From contig NC_135554.1 in the NCBI RefSeq assembly GCF_964340395.1, forward strand, positions 15,301,592-15,365,591: a DNA stretch of 64,000 bases, in the 5' to 3' direction. Made by a program: the position numbers and the translations under genes. The notes under the pieces were generated by a model. That model did not search any database, was not told where the DNA came from, and saw only the letters and a list, made by a program, of their open reading frames with translations. Below are positions 1-64,000 of this stretch, piece by piece. Positions within the stretch are counted from its first letter, which is position 1. Each line of letters starts with the position of its first letter. The stretch comes from Glandiceps talaboti. Taxonomy: Eukaryota > Hemichordata > Enteropneusta > Spengelidae.

Positions 1-199
1 CTCTTCAGGATCCAAATAAGGCTTCCAGTAAGTAGTCACAATCTCCTAGCAACTACCTATGCACATAGCAACATTAACTGCTTTTAACTCGCTTGTCTTG
101 AGCCAAAATTTTAAGTTGTAAGACCAGATTCTTAAAAATACCGCCAATGGCGTTGTAGCACAACTGTGCAGTTTTTTAAAATGTTTATCCATATGGTAG

Positions 200-790
200 T
201 CCATGCTAACAAGAAGTGTTCACTTGTTGAATGACAATCCAGTTGCCTATCCAACCATGTTGCTATCTTTACGATATTTGCTATCATTTGGCTGTTGCTA
301 TGGGCGTGGTCATGTTGTTAGATATATGTGCATACATTCTTAAATGTTTTTGTTCACTTGTGTATGAATCCCCGCTGTTATCTTTGCAATATATGTGATC
401 ATTTGGCTGTTGCTATGGGCGTGGTCTTGTTGCTAGGCATATTTACATACATTTTTTTGAATGTTTATTCAATTGTCTATTAATCCCCGTTGTTATCTTT
501 GCAATATATGTGATCATTTGGCTGTTGCTATGGGTGTGGTCTTGTTGCAGGGCAAATTTACATACATTTTTTGAATGTTTATTCAATAGTCTATTAATCC
601 CTGTTGTTATCTTTGTGAAATACACCACCGTTTGGCTGTTGCTATGGGCGTGGTCATGGTTGCTAGGGTATTTACATACATTTTTTGAATATTTACTCAT
701 TTGCCTACCAGATGATGTTGTTATTTGACCAAAATATACTGCCATTTGGTCGTTGCTAAGGGCGTGGTCATGGTCGCTAGGGCCAATTTT
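200..790. repeat. Diverged tandem repeat, unit about 110-120 bp
   Basis: About five imperfect copies of a unit built around 'ttggctgttgctatgggcg' followed by 'tggtc', then a run like 'tttacatacattttttgaat' and 'ctgttatctttg'. Copies start near 290, 405, 520, 630 and 745. All frames are interrupted or low in content, so the open frames on both strands here are incidental. Confidence 0.75.
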
Positions 791-799
791 CTCCAAATG

Positions 800-1328
800 T
801 TTGAAGAAAATCTGCAGAATAACTTTTTCAGAAACATCTCACCAAGTTTCAGACTCGGTGACCACATACTTTTTGAGATATAGGTTTTTGACCAAAAATG
901 AACATTTTTACACCTAATTTGCATATCACTCATGGAATCATTGTATGCTTAAAATTTCTTCATCCAAACATCCCTAGATGCATTCCCATTAAATTTCAGC
1001 CCAATCTGCTCAGTAGTTTTGGAATTATAGATTTTTAACCAAAAAGACACATTGTTAGCCCTAATATGCATATCACTGATGGAATCATCACGTCATGAAC
1101 AAATCTTACTGCATACCCCCTTAACAATGTTCCCGCCAAATTTTGCACCAATCTGCCAGGTAGTTTCTGAGTTTAAGTTTTTTGACCAAAAATCACATTT
1201 GTTGACCCAAATCACACATCTGTGATGCGATCATTTTGATTTGAGCAATTTCCCAACTAGACACCCAAGGTAATGGACCCACCAAATATCATGGCAATCG
1301 GTTCAGTGGTTTTTGACTTTAAGTTGTT

Positions 1329-1330
<2 letters not shown>
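800..1330. repeat. Imperfect repeat block ending in a (CA)n tract
   Basis: Loosely repeated modules about 130-160 bp long share 'tttttgaccaaaaa', 'cccaatctg' or 'accaatctg', and 'gcatatcact' followed by 'atgg' and 'aatcat'. The block runs into the (CA)n tract at 1331. It looks like an old interspersed repeat with internal duplication. I see no coding capacity. Confidence 0.5.

Positions 1331-1417
<87 letters not shown>
1331..1417. repeat. (CA)n microsatellite
   Basis: An uninterrupted AC dinucleotide run of about 87 bp. The His-Thr and Cys-Val reading frames across it are artefacts. Confidence 0.98.
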
Positions 1418-1420
<3 letters not shown>

Positions 1421-1531
1421 CAGTTGTGCTAAAAACCATGAACACATCCATATCCTCCATGGAATATTTAGTAAAACAGAATACGACTTTTGGTAGGCAA
1501 GGAACGAAAATTTAAAACACTTCCCTAAAAA

Positions 1532-1650
1532 GTAGTTCTGCTTGCTTGCAGACAGAGTAAGTCGGAACTCGATTCTGACAATGCCCTTTCCTTCTTGTTT
1601 AGGGACAATGTCAGAATCGAGTCCCATACTCCGCCTGCCAGCAGAACTAC
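1532..1650. repeat. Small foldback (MITE-like) hairpin
   Basis: 'gtagttctgc' at 1532-1541 is the reverse complement of 'gcagaactac' at 1641-1650. Inside, 'actcgattctgac' (about 1568-1580) pairs with 'gtcagaatcgagt' (about 1610-1622). The whole 119 bp folds as an imperfect stem around a loop near 1594-1601. It could be a short MITE or a solo inverted duplication. No clear target duplication was seen. Confidence 0.55.
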
Positions 1651-2040
1651 CCCTCAATGTACACTCTACACTATACAAAATGTTATTATGATTGTAACAG
1701 TGTACTTCCTGTTCACTTTGAAATCAAACCTTCTGAATACATCGTATGGCATGAAATGGGGACTTGATGAAGTAATGATTGCAACGTTACTTTTTGTATT
1801 TTGAGCAAACCCGAAATGGTAAACACCCATAAAAACAAAAAAAATGACCCTACAGTTACATTCTCGCAAACCAGAGTTATTCTATCTTCCAGTGGCATGG
1901 GAGGCCGTAAAACAGGCCGCGGTTTGCGACGATGTATAATTATTGCAGCTCCCATATAAGTTAAAGGAATGTAGCGGCCCCCCCCCCCCCTCGTTTTTAA
2001 AACAAATTATCTCAGACCACTGTAGTGGTTTTGGTCAAAG

Positions 2041-4760
<2,720 letters not shown>

Positions 4761-5029
4761 CACAGTTGTCTGATTTATGGATATATATTAATCGTATATT
4801 ATTGGGAATTACACGCATTATTGTTAGGCGCTTCATTTACTCATAAAGAAACATATTGCAACATAATAATGCTGGAGCCAAGTGTGACAGCAAAGGAGCT
4901 CCTAAAATTGTTTATTTTGCAGCCCTCTTCTGAACTAAATTTGCATATATCTATCATGTTTAAAGCTCTACTATAAAGAGGTCACGTGATGCAGAGCTGA
5001 TAAAAATTAAGTTCTCATGTCACCTAAGC

Positions 5030-5035
5030 AATAAA
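5030..5035 (+). terminator. Poly(A) signal of the FReD gene
   Basis: AATAAA lies 270 bp after the stop codon at 4760. It is the nearest canonical signal, implying a 3' UTR of roughly 290 bp. The cleavage site itself is not visible. Confidence 0.5.
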
Positions 5036-5484
5036 GTAGGCCTGATCTAATGCTTCCAAGATAAAATCGATTTTGGCATGATGAAGTGTAGATCTTGCAT
5101 GTGTGGTATTCTTATTAGTCATGATTACACGTAATATTAAAGTACGCCAATACTTTTAACAAAATTGTCATTATTGGGCATTTCTCTTCGATAATTGACA
5201 TGATACGTGTGTTAAATATAAAAAAAAATCAACAACTTATTGTTTTGTTGTTTTAAATATAGAATTCCGTTTTTATATATTCAGACTTTACTCATTTTAA
5301 TATATTGCATATCAAGACATTGTCGACAGAGATCTTCTTCTCAAATACATCTTATATCATTTTAGAATAGTTCAAAGACTTTCTGAAAACACAGGGAAAA
5401 CATACATAATATAATCCTCGCGGCTGTAAGAATCTGTCGTTGGTGGCGCTTCTACCCACGCTCCACACATGGACCCAGTCATAC

Positions 5485-5505
5485 AATCTGATTAAAATCC
5501 GATGT
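5485..5505. repeat. Solo copy of the 59268 element end
   Basis: 21 bases here are identical to the first 21 bases of the MITE terminal repeat at 59268. Similarity stops at once afterward and no inverted partner was found nearby. Confidence 0.6.
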
Positions 5506-5728
5506 GGTGAAAGCGGCTAAATGCTTTACTCACCTTTATTTCCATCGTTTTGTGTCGTTTGTTTTTGTTCCGAGTGACCGCGGCCTTCATATAGATTGCC
5601 CAAACCTGCAGGCGTGTAATTCCTATCTCTTAGGATTTACGTCCCTCTAGCTCTAGCTCTAGGCCACCAATATAATAATGTGAATGTAGATCCATTTTCC
5701 TCCAGAAACATAATTAAATGAATAACAT

Positions 5729-5910
<182 letters not shown>

Positions 5911-7080
5911 GACAGATAGAGACAGTCAGACAGACAGAGGATGACATATACATATACAAATACATTCGCATGGCTGTCACCAAACTCATATAGGTTTTAG
6001 AAGGTATTGCAGCGAAGCCGCGAGAAATCTTTTAATTTACTCGCTACACGACCACTTCTTAGGTTTAATTTTAAAATATTTCGGGTCCCCCTTTCAGACC
6101 ATCAGAATTTTCACCCCCCCCCCCTTTGAACCCTCATTATTTTTCATGGCCCCCAATTTCTGCCCCCCCCCCCCTTCGCCGTAAATTCTGATCCCAGCCT
6201 TATGATCATTGTCAAACTGGTTAAAATCATGTAGGCATAAGGCGCTATAATATTAGTGTCACTCATTTATCGGACAAGGCCTACAAGTCTTATTTCACTT
6301 TACTTTTAAATTTTCTAAAAATTACTTCGATAAGACACTCGTCGGTCACAATACTTTCGTGAGAGTTTGATGAGGTGTAAAATAAGTGAATGAAAACAAT
6401 TATAAGTTTAAATAAAGTAGACGAACGCGTTATGCAGACTGTAGAGTTATAGTCTAAAACCGAGGTCTAAAAAGACCTGATTTCTCTCTGGAATACGATT
6501 TAAAAAAAAAAGGTGACCACAGATGATGCAAAGGCATGAAGGTGCACACGGAAATACAAGTAAATTGTTACCATTTTACCTTTTTGCATTTTTTTTGGAG
6601 CCGGGGGCTTAAAACTAGGGTCGGTCGGGTTATCGGAAATACACTATTTTTTTTTAATTAAAAGGCGAGAGGGCCCAGGAGATCAGATGTTTCCTGTCAC
6701 TGGATCTTTATATGATTTTAAAGTTGTTCTTTGTTGGTTTTTTTTTTGTTAAAAAAAAAATATTGTTGACATTCCCTTTTGTTGTTCTGTAGTTTAATTA
6801 CTAGTATGACATTTATTATTATACTTGGTTTTTATTTGGTGTATTTTTTGGCCATAGATTATATGCACATACGTGGTTTTAGTCTCAAATTAAATAGGCC
6901 CACCACTTATAAACCCTCGCACAAACCCTCACCTCTACTTCTAGTTTCCATCTATCCTATATTATCGTAAAGCTTTATTAGATGTTGGAATGACTATATA
7001 ATGATATTGAATATCGTTCTATTCAATATGCCAAAGTTAAGAAATGAAATACATCAAAACACAATGCATTTGTATTTTAT

Positions 7081-7529
7081 TGGAATTCGGGCAGGGAATG
7101 CAATGCTAGCCTAGCCTAGCAATTTGCCTAACTTTCCAAGTTCGGCATTGCCCTGTGCAGCTTGCAAAATTTCCAGGTGACCCTCTGGCGGCGGATTCTT
7201 ACGTCGAAAAAATAGTGCCATTCACGAGTTTGATTATCAATATGGGTCCAGTAAATCATGAATATTCTTCTATATTCGAGGTTTAATAATTTCTGATTCT
7301 GCAAGGTATTTAGTGATATCGAAAAAATACAATGTCATATCGCAAAAACCACCGGCTATTTCTGAAACTACTTTGCGCGGACTAGTCGAATATTTTTAGT
7401 GAGTGAAGGGTCTTCCGTAAGACAAAAAATATCGTAGTTCTGTGTGGGTTTACTTTATAGTAATTTCTGTGAAGCAAACCCACTGTTCTTAATTCTTCAA
7501 CTTCGTGTCTGTCGATAACATATTGAAAG
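7081..7529 (+). promoter_or_regulatory. KDM4: Candidate promoter and non-coding first exon of KDM4
   Basis: The only strong donor seen upstream of the ATG-bearing exon is 'gaaag|gtgagt', with the exon ending at 7529. Its last codon-phase triplets include a stop in the frame that would enter exon 2, which supports a non-coding exon. A short stem, 'gtgggttt' at 7444-7451 against 'aaacccac' at 7476-7483, lies just upstream. No TATA box was recognised. The transcription start is not determined and other first exons are possible. Confidence 0.35.
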
Positions 7530-9478
7530 GTGAGTTTTTATTTCTGTACAACATATTTCTATATTATGGCTACTAGAGGTGTTGGTAGATGCGAGAGTCC
7601 GTGTATGGTAGACGTTACTCTCGCGGATATCGTATTGCACGTAGGCAGCAGGGACAGGAAAAATGGGTCGGCATGATGCAAACTCTCCCCTCTCCAGCTA
7701 AATTCAATATACTTATATTAACTAACTACATAGAGTATAAACGGAAACCAAAATCTTGGATTATAAATAGTTTTTTCCACAGATAACACGTTCTGTACTT
7801 GCATTCCCTGGGCAAACTCGTAGTCGCCAGTCAAACAGCGTTCTGTTTACGTTGAACCGTGCCGAGATGACAGGGTTTCATATGAACGTTGATAAATCAC
7901 AGATTTGTTCTATCACTGACTGTTCAGATTATAAATGTAATACATTTTTAACTTTTAAAGGGTGTTTTCATCGGATAGTACCAAAATTAGTTGGTTTATT
8001 TGTGTGATTTTAAGTGAAATATGCCCCTATATTGAGGTCTTTAAAAGACGAAGTTGATGTGATGGTGGCGGCCATGTTGGATACGATTTCTACTTATCGA
8101 CTGTACATTACTTATTGTATTGCAAGTTCGTGACAAGTGGCGTGGGTAATATGTTTTTGAAATGTTTCACACTTTGGCAGACATTTGCGATTTAGTTGTA
8201 TCGTCGTGATGTCTGTATATGTAAGTAACTAGCTGTAAAAATAACGAAATCGGTGACATATTTACAACAGATATCACAACCTCCCGTGCGTACACTACCA
8301 TTGTATGCCTTATACAATTCCTGTAAACAATGTCTGGGCTTCCCCGTGTCTGCAGTGCAGTGTATAGTAACTGTGTATTATCCGCTGGTGGTGGAGTCTT
8401 ACTGTATGCATGCACGTGTGTTTAGTATTGCAATGTAGACCAGTGTTGGTTGTGATACTTTCCCATGTATTGTTTTGTTTTCATGTCATTTTGTAAAAAA
8501 AAAAAACATTCCCCCAAATGTGTACGAGGTCAACCTCTGACGATGGTTATTATTAGCCACACTATTTATAGGGACAGGTGTACCATTTGGCTGTGTTGTA
8601 AAGTTTGGCAAGAAAGTAGTGTTGTGGACCAATGGCAAGAAATAAAGGGGTGTGTTAGATTTCGTTAGGCTAATGATAGTGAGAAACAAAACAAATTGTG
8701 TCATGGACTCCTGTGTTCCACTGTCTGACTGTTACACTAGTATTTTGTTGGTTAAATTTAGGTATGTTAAAGTCCAGTAGTCCAAATTTTGTTTTAAAAC
8801 TGCTGTACATCAGTAGTAAGTTTTCTGAAAACTTCATCATGCTACTATTGAAGAAAGCAGCTGGCAGAATATACATATTTTGAACTGTCATGAATATAGA
8901 TTTGGAATTTGTTACACCTTCATGTTTATTGAAAAAGTAATATAGTGACCTCCAGCTGTTGAACTTTTTTGTCAGTTCATTGAAAGTGGTCTTGTTATTG
9001 TGTCTACATTGATGTACAATTGCATGTGTAATGAATGGGACCCTGTTTATAGTAATTTGTAAGGACTGAATGTAATTGACAGCAGACAAAGGGGTCGTCT
9101 GTCTGTCAATTTACCAAGAGATAGATCTTATGATTTCAAGTATTGGAACACAGCATTTACGTTTCAAAGAATGCAATATCAAGTTAGTTTTAGTACTAAT
9201 AGTGGAAGTTCACTGGTTCTACAACATTGCAGAATTACATGTACATGTAATAGGTAATTGTTTGTATGTGATCGTGACCATGTCTTTCTATTTTTGGGCA
9301 AAGAACATATAGAGAACAAGAACAGTATGTTTGGTGCTGCCCACACATGTTCATATATGTTTTATGAACTCTGTGTGTACTTCTGACATTCAGCAAGTTA
9401 CAAAGTCTGTAATCTGAGTTTATTACATAATCTTTCATATATTGCCTGTCTGTCTTAATTAGAGTAGTGTGTTTGAGA

Positions 9479-9542
<64 letters not shown>

Positions 9543-9672
9543 TTATGAATATGAACATGTATGAACATGTAATGAGCTATATTAACCTCTGTGAGTATTG
9601 TAATGTTTATCATTAATAAATGTGTATTAATATACTATTATATTTTTGTCTTCATTTCACCTGCACTTTTAG
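7530..9672. other. KDM4 intron 1 (model) with (GT)n tract
   Basis: AT-rich sequence with no recognised exon. It contains a (GT)n run at 9479-9540, 130 bp before the acceptor of exon 2. Confidence 0.45.
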
Positions 9673-9699
9673 GTTCAAAACAGTTTGAACACCATCAAT

Positions 9700-60628
<50,929 letters not shown>

Positions 60629-63600
60629 TGATGCAGTATTATGTTTGATGTCACCACCACATAAAAATGCAATCATGACTTTACACTACTGTGTTCTCCC
60701 TTAGTTATTGTCACACGATAACGTGGACACTGGTAATACCTTCAGTACTTGTTGTTTAGACCAGGAAGAGAGAATCTTGAATCTGGTGGTGGCTTTGATA
60801 TCATGTTAGCATAAAATAAAATGGTTAGGAGTATGACTTTCATTATACCAAGAGTGTGCTTCAATAATAGCACGCTTGCTATTTTTTGTTGAGGGAGAAC
60901 ACTGCTGTACTAACTGTTGTCATTATGACCATCCTATCAATACAGGTACTCTTTGAAGTGACATAAAAGAAAAAAATCAGAACTAATGATTTTTTATGAG
61001 AATTTATGATATTTCCTCAGATGATTATGTGTGTACATGTTGGTGTATATCATACCAGTTACACTACTCTTCAAAATATTAGAATTTCAATGTTAAGCAA
61101 AAGATTTTTCTATATACAAAAAACCCACTTGAAAGTCCTTCCAAAGCACCATGTTAGTGTTCATGCCAAACACTTCTAGCATATCATACCGTAACCTGTG
61201 TCAACAAAAGACATGTCTCCTATAAACCTTTAATACTGTATATTAAGAGAACACCAAAAAGCTGCTTCTGAAGAAATACATGTTTTATGACCTACTACTG
61301 AAAACTTGTGTGTAAACACCCATTTTTATCATATATTTGTGAAATACTTAGGCAGAAAGAGAAATCAAGAAAACACAACTAAACGTGTTTCTCCAGCAGA
61401 AAAAGGTGTAATGCCCTGTACAAAATGTGTAGGGAAGTAGCCAGATGTGATATCACTGTGGTCAAGAAAGAATGGTGTCTTGATTGTTGGCTACAGTCAC
61501 TTCCAAAAAAGGTGAAACATTGATGACATCACACTCAAGGAATTATTATTGTGGATTAATAGTTTTATTGAGAAATTAACATATGCTAGTCTTATGCAAA
61601 AATAGGACACCTAATGAAATGAACATTGCACTTGTCTTCAAGTGTAGCTTTGTGCAAAGTTCCGTGTTATCATTTCTCCCCAATAGGGTATAAATTACTG
61701 GAAATATGAAATGTGTGATGAATGGTAAGGAAGAAAATTATCCTCTTCATTCATTCAGAGATTCTATAATATAATATGTATTATAAGAAAATGACCCAAC
61801 ATGAGTCCTGTACAATACTGCTTGTTTTGAATATATAGATTTTTTTTATCCTCTATGTTTCTGAGAGTACAAAGTTTATTGAGTACCACTCTAGTGAAAT
61901 GTGATAGTTATGTATGCAGTACAGTGCAGTGGTGTCCACGAAAATTATTTGATTGCTTTAGACATGTTTATTTTATACATGGACATATTAAGGTTGATTT
62001 TGTCTGCCAAACGATGAGTTACCAAGGTACGTTATAACACATCAACTCTACTGTGCAGCAGGGCTGGATTTTATGATCACTGTTTTCAAATTAGACCATA
62101 CTAGTTGTGGTTAACTTTTTCTGTTACTTTGTTCAAGGAAACGCAAACCCATTCTGAGTTAAAATCAAGGAAAAATGTCAGGGGTCACCACACAAACTTT
62201 GTAAGTAGCAGTCAAACTAATCTAATATCAAAATTTTGGATTCCAATATGGCCACCAATATGTTAATTCTGGGAGGTAAATAAAAGATTGATTTCCTTGA
62301 AACAAGGCATTAAACTCCCCAAATTTCTTTTATTATTCTAAAAGGTCTTGGAATAATCTTCCATACAGCAAAGTTTTGAGCAATTTTAGGAATTTTGATT
62401 TTCATGGGAAATTCTTCCCAGGGTACATTCTACCTTAACCAGGAATCCCTACCCTTGTGTTCTAAAGTGTAGAATAGTTATACCAGCTCGAAATCCATAC
62501 TCTCCTGTTGTACACAGTAGATATGGAAAGATGTGTTATGTCTTAGCTTGAATAAAGGGTCATATCATTCATATGGTAACTAACTGTATGCTGCCATCCC
62601 AGCATGTTTGTTGTAAATATATACTGTGTTGCCTTCTCTGCCATAAGTCATACCACAGTCTTGATATCTTGCTCCTTCATAATATGTAAATTTTTTATAA
62701 AGTACATCATAATGTAAGTTTTGAATTTGGACTGTATCATACACTCCTAAAAACGTGAGCCTTGCTATTGGAGGAATTCACTCTCTAATTCATTCACAGA
62801 TACTCTACCCCAAGTATTTTTAATGACATGTACTATTTATTGATCTCAGCTTTCAAGCTCTTTTCTGCAGTTCTGTACGTAGCGCTAAGATAACATGTAC
62901 TAGTTAGAGAATTTTTACCATTTGTAGAAGACTATATTGTATTTCTTTTTGTCAATGCCTTTCAGTAACACCATACTTAAAAAAAAATATGATGTAATAT
63001 TTGGAAAGAAAAATGAAAAAAAAAGTGAACTTCAGCATTGTGAGTAGATATATGCATGTTCCAAGATGTAAACCAAACGTTTGGTTTACCCTGTAAATAC
63101 AGAAAATCTTTAAAAGTCTTTATTTTTCGTTATAGGTTCCATTATTAGTTCTTACATGTATGTAAATTGTAGTGTTTTAGAATTCCAAATAGAAGTACTC
63201 TCCAAGTCTTGGCTTTGTAAATGCTGCTGTTGGGTTGCCCCCTCCCCCTCCCCCTCCCCCTAAGTTAACAGACACTATGGAGTGATTAGCATCATTGACA
63301 CTGTGCAGATGTACATATCTTAACATGTATAAATGCAGAAAGAAAACCACTTTGTTGTTATAGCCTGTTGGACTTTTTACTTGTTAATAGTTTATGCAGA
63401 ATTACACATCTCCCTCGGTGTTATGTTTTGAAAACCCTGTACTATGTTGATTTAAGTGAACAGAACCCAGATATACACAAGATGAAATGTTGATACACAG
63501 TGTGTATTGTATTCACAATCATCATCTTGGTACCCCCTCTCTTTGTCATGTATTTGGTATAACCCAATAATGATGCTTTGTGTGGATTATTCCATGTAAT

Positions 63601-64000
63601 CAACATTGGGTGTTATTTCATAGATATATGAATGCAGCTGTTGAGGACATTATCCTTTAGACAAAGTGAGATCCTTTTATAAATACCTTCTTGACTATAT
63701 TAGCAGCATTTTATATAACCGTTTGAATTTCTCTAAAATATATCGAAAGTTTTCAGATCTTGTGATTAATTTATTTGTGTCAACATAAAGGATTCTTTGC
63801 GTGATTTTTCAGTTCCTGTTCAAGCTCCCTATAAGTTGTTTTACATTTGGTACAGCCTCATACAGTTGAGTAAGTTTAGGTTGTTAAACCATTGTGAAAT
63901 AGGGGTGGGAGGTTGAGCTGTTAACTTGTCTTGTGAGTTCTGTATTTGTACTGTTCTCACTTCAGATAAAAATAAAACATTTTAGTGTTTCAACAACTGT
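60629..64000 (+). other. KDM4: KDM4 3' UTR, running to the window end
   Basis: No further exon or opposite-strand gene was recognised. AATAAA occurs at 60815, 62279, 62551 and 63971. The last, near the window edge, could give a 3' UTR of about 3.4 kb and the earlier ones shorter forms. A 22 bp perfect palindrome lies at 63068-63089 and a CCCCCT run near 63237-63261. Confidence 0.6.
63971..63976 (+). terminator. KDM4: Distal poly(A) signal of KDM4
   Basis: AATAAA in 'gataaaaataaaacatttt', with only 24 bases left in the window, so the cleavage site may lie just outside. Confidence 0.45.

Overview
This is nuclear DNA from an animal. Genes are split into many small exons with GT-AG introns, introns reach 27 kb, and the sequence is AT-rich, full of microsatellites, minisatellites and short inverted-repeat elements, and has no operon-like layout. 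The gene content (a free-standing fibrinogen-related domain gene and one KDM4 gene of the JmjN-JmjC-PHD-Tudor type) and the repeat style suggest a marine invertebrate such as a lancelet, hemichordate or lophotrochozoan. The species cannot be fixed from the sequence alone.

Layout. 1-2040: diverged tandem repeats, a (CA)n tract and a small foldback hairpin. 2041-4760 (+): three exons encoding a complete fibrinogen C-terminal (FReD) domain, probably secreted. Its second intron (3114-4503) holds three long (TA)n tracts separated by two near-perfect ~150 bp palindromes. 4761-7100: intergenic, with a (GA)n tract. About 7100-60628 (+): one large gene encoding a KDM4/JMJD2 histone lysine demethylase. 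I can join 18 coding exons in one open frame of 1266 codons plus stop. It has JmjN, JmjC with every Fe(II), 2-oxoglutarate and zinc ligand, a long Lys-rich linker with an AT-hook-like motif, PHD, extended PHD and a double Tudor domain. 60629-64000 is its 3' UTR, with several poly(A) signals, the last 30 bases before the window end.

The KDM4 introns carry most of the accessory material. There are two piggyBac-like elements with TTAA ends (17584-18287 and 25940-27555), one with a remnant of a transposase N-terminus. A 1.47 kb terminal-inverted-repeat element (13519-14987) sits inside a satellite-like array. Two foldback MITEs have long target duplications (31053-31389 and 59268-59747), and there is a larger foldback at 55701-56965. 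Minisatellites have 36, 61 and 33 bp units, and there is a perfect 31-bp-arm palindrome at 41266-41328. Intron 5 of the demethylase gene is a GC-AG intron.

The two genes have no evident functional link: one is a likely extracellular lectin-like recognition protein, the other a nuclear chromatin enzyme. The most unusual structure is the pair of TA-flanked palindromes. They differ from each other, yet each remains almost perfectly self-complementary.
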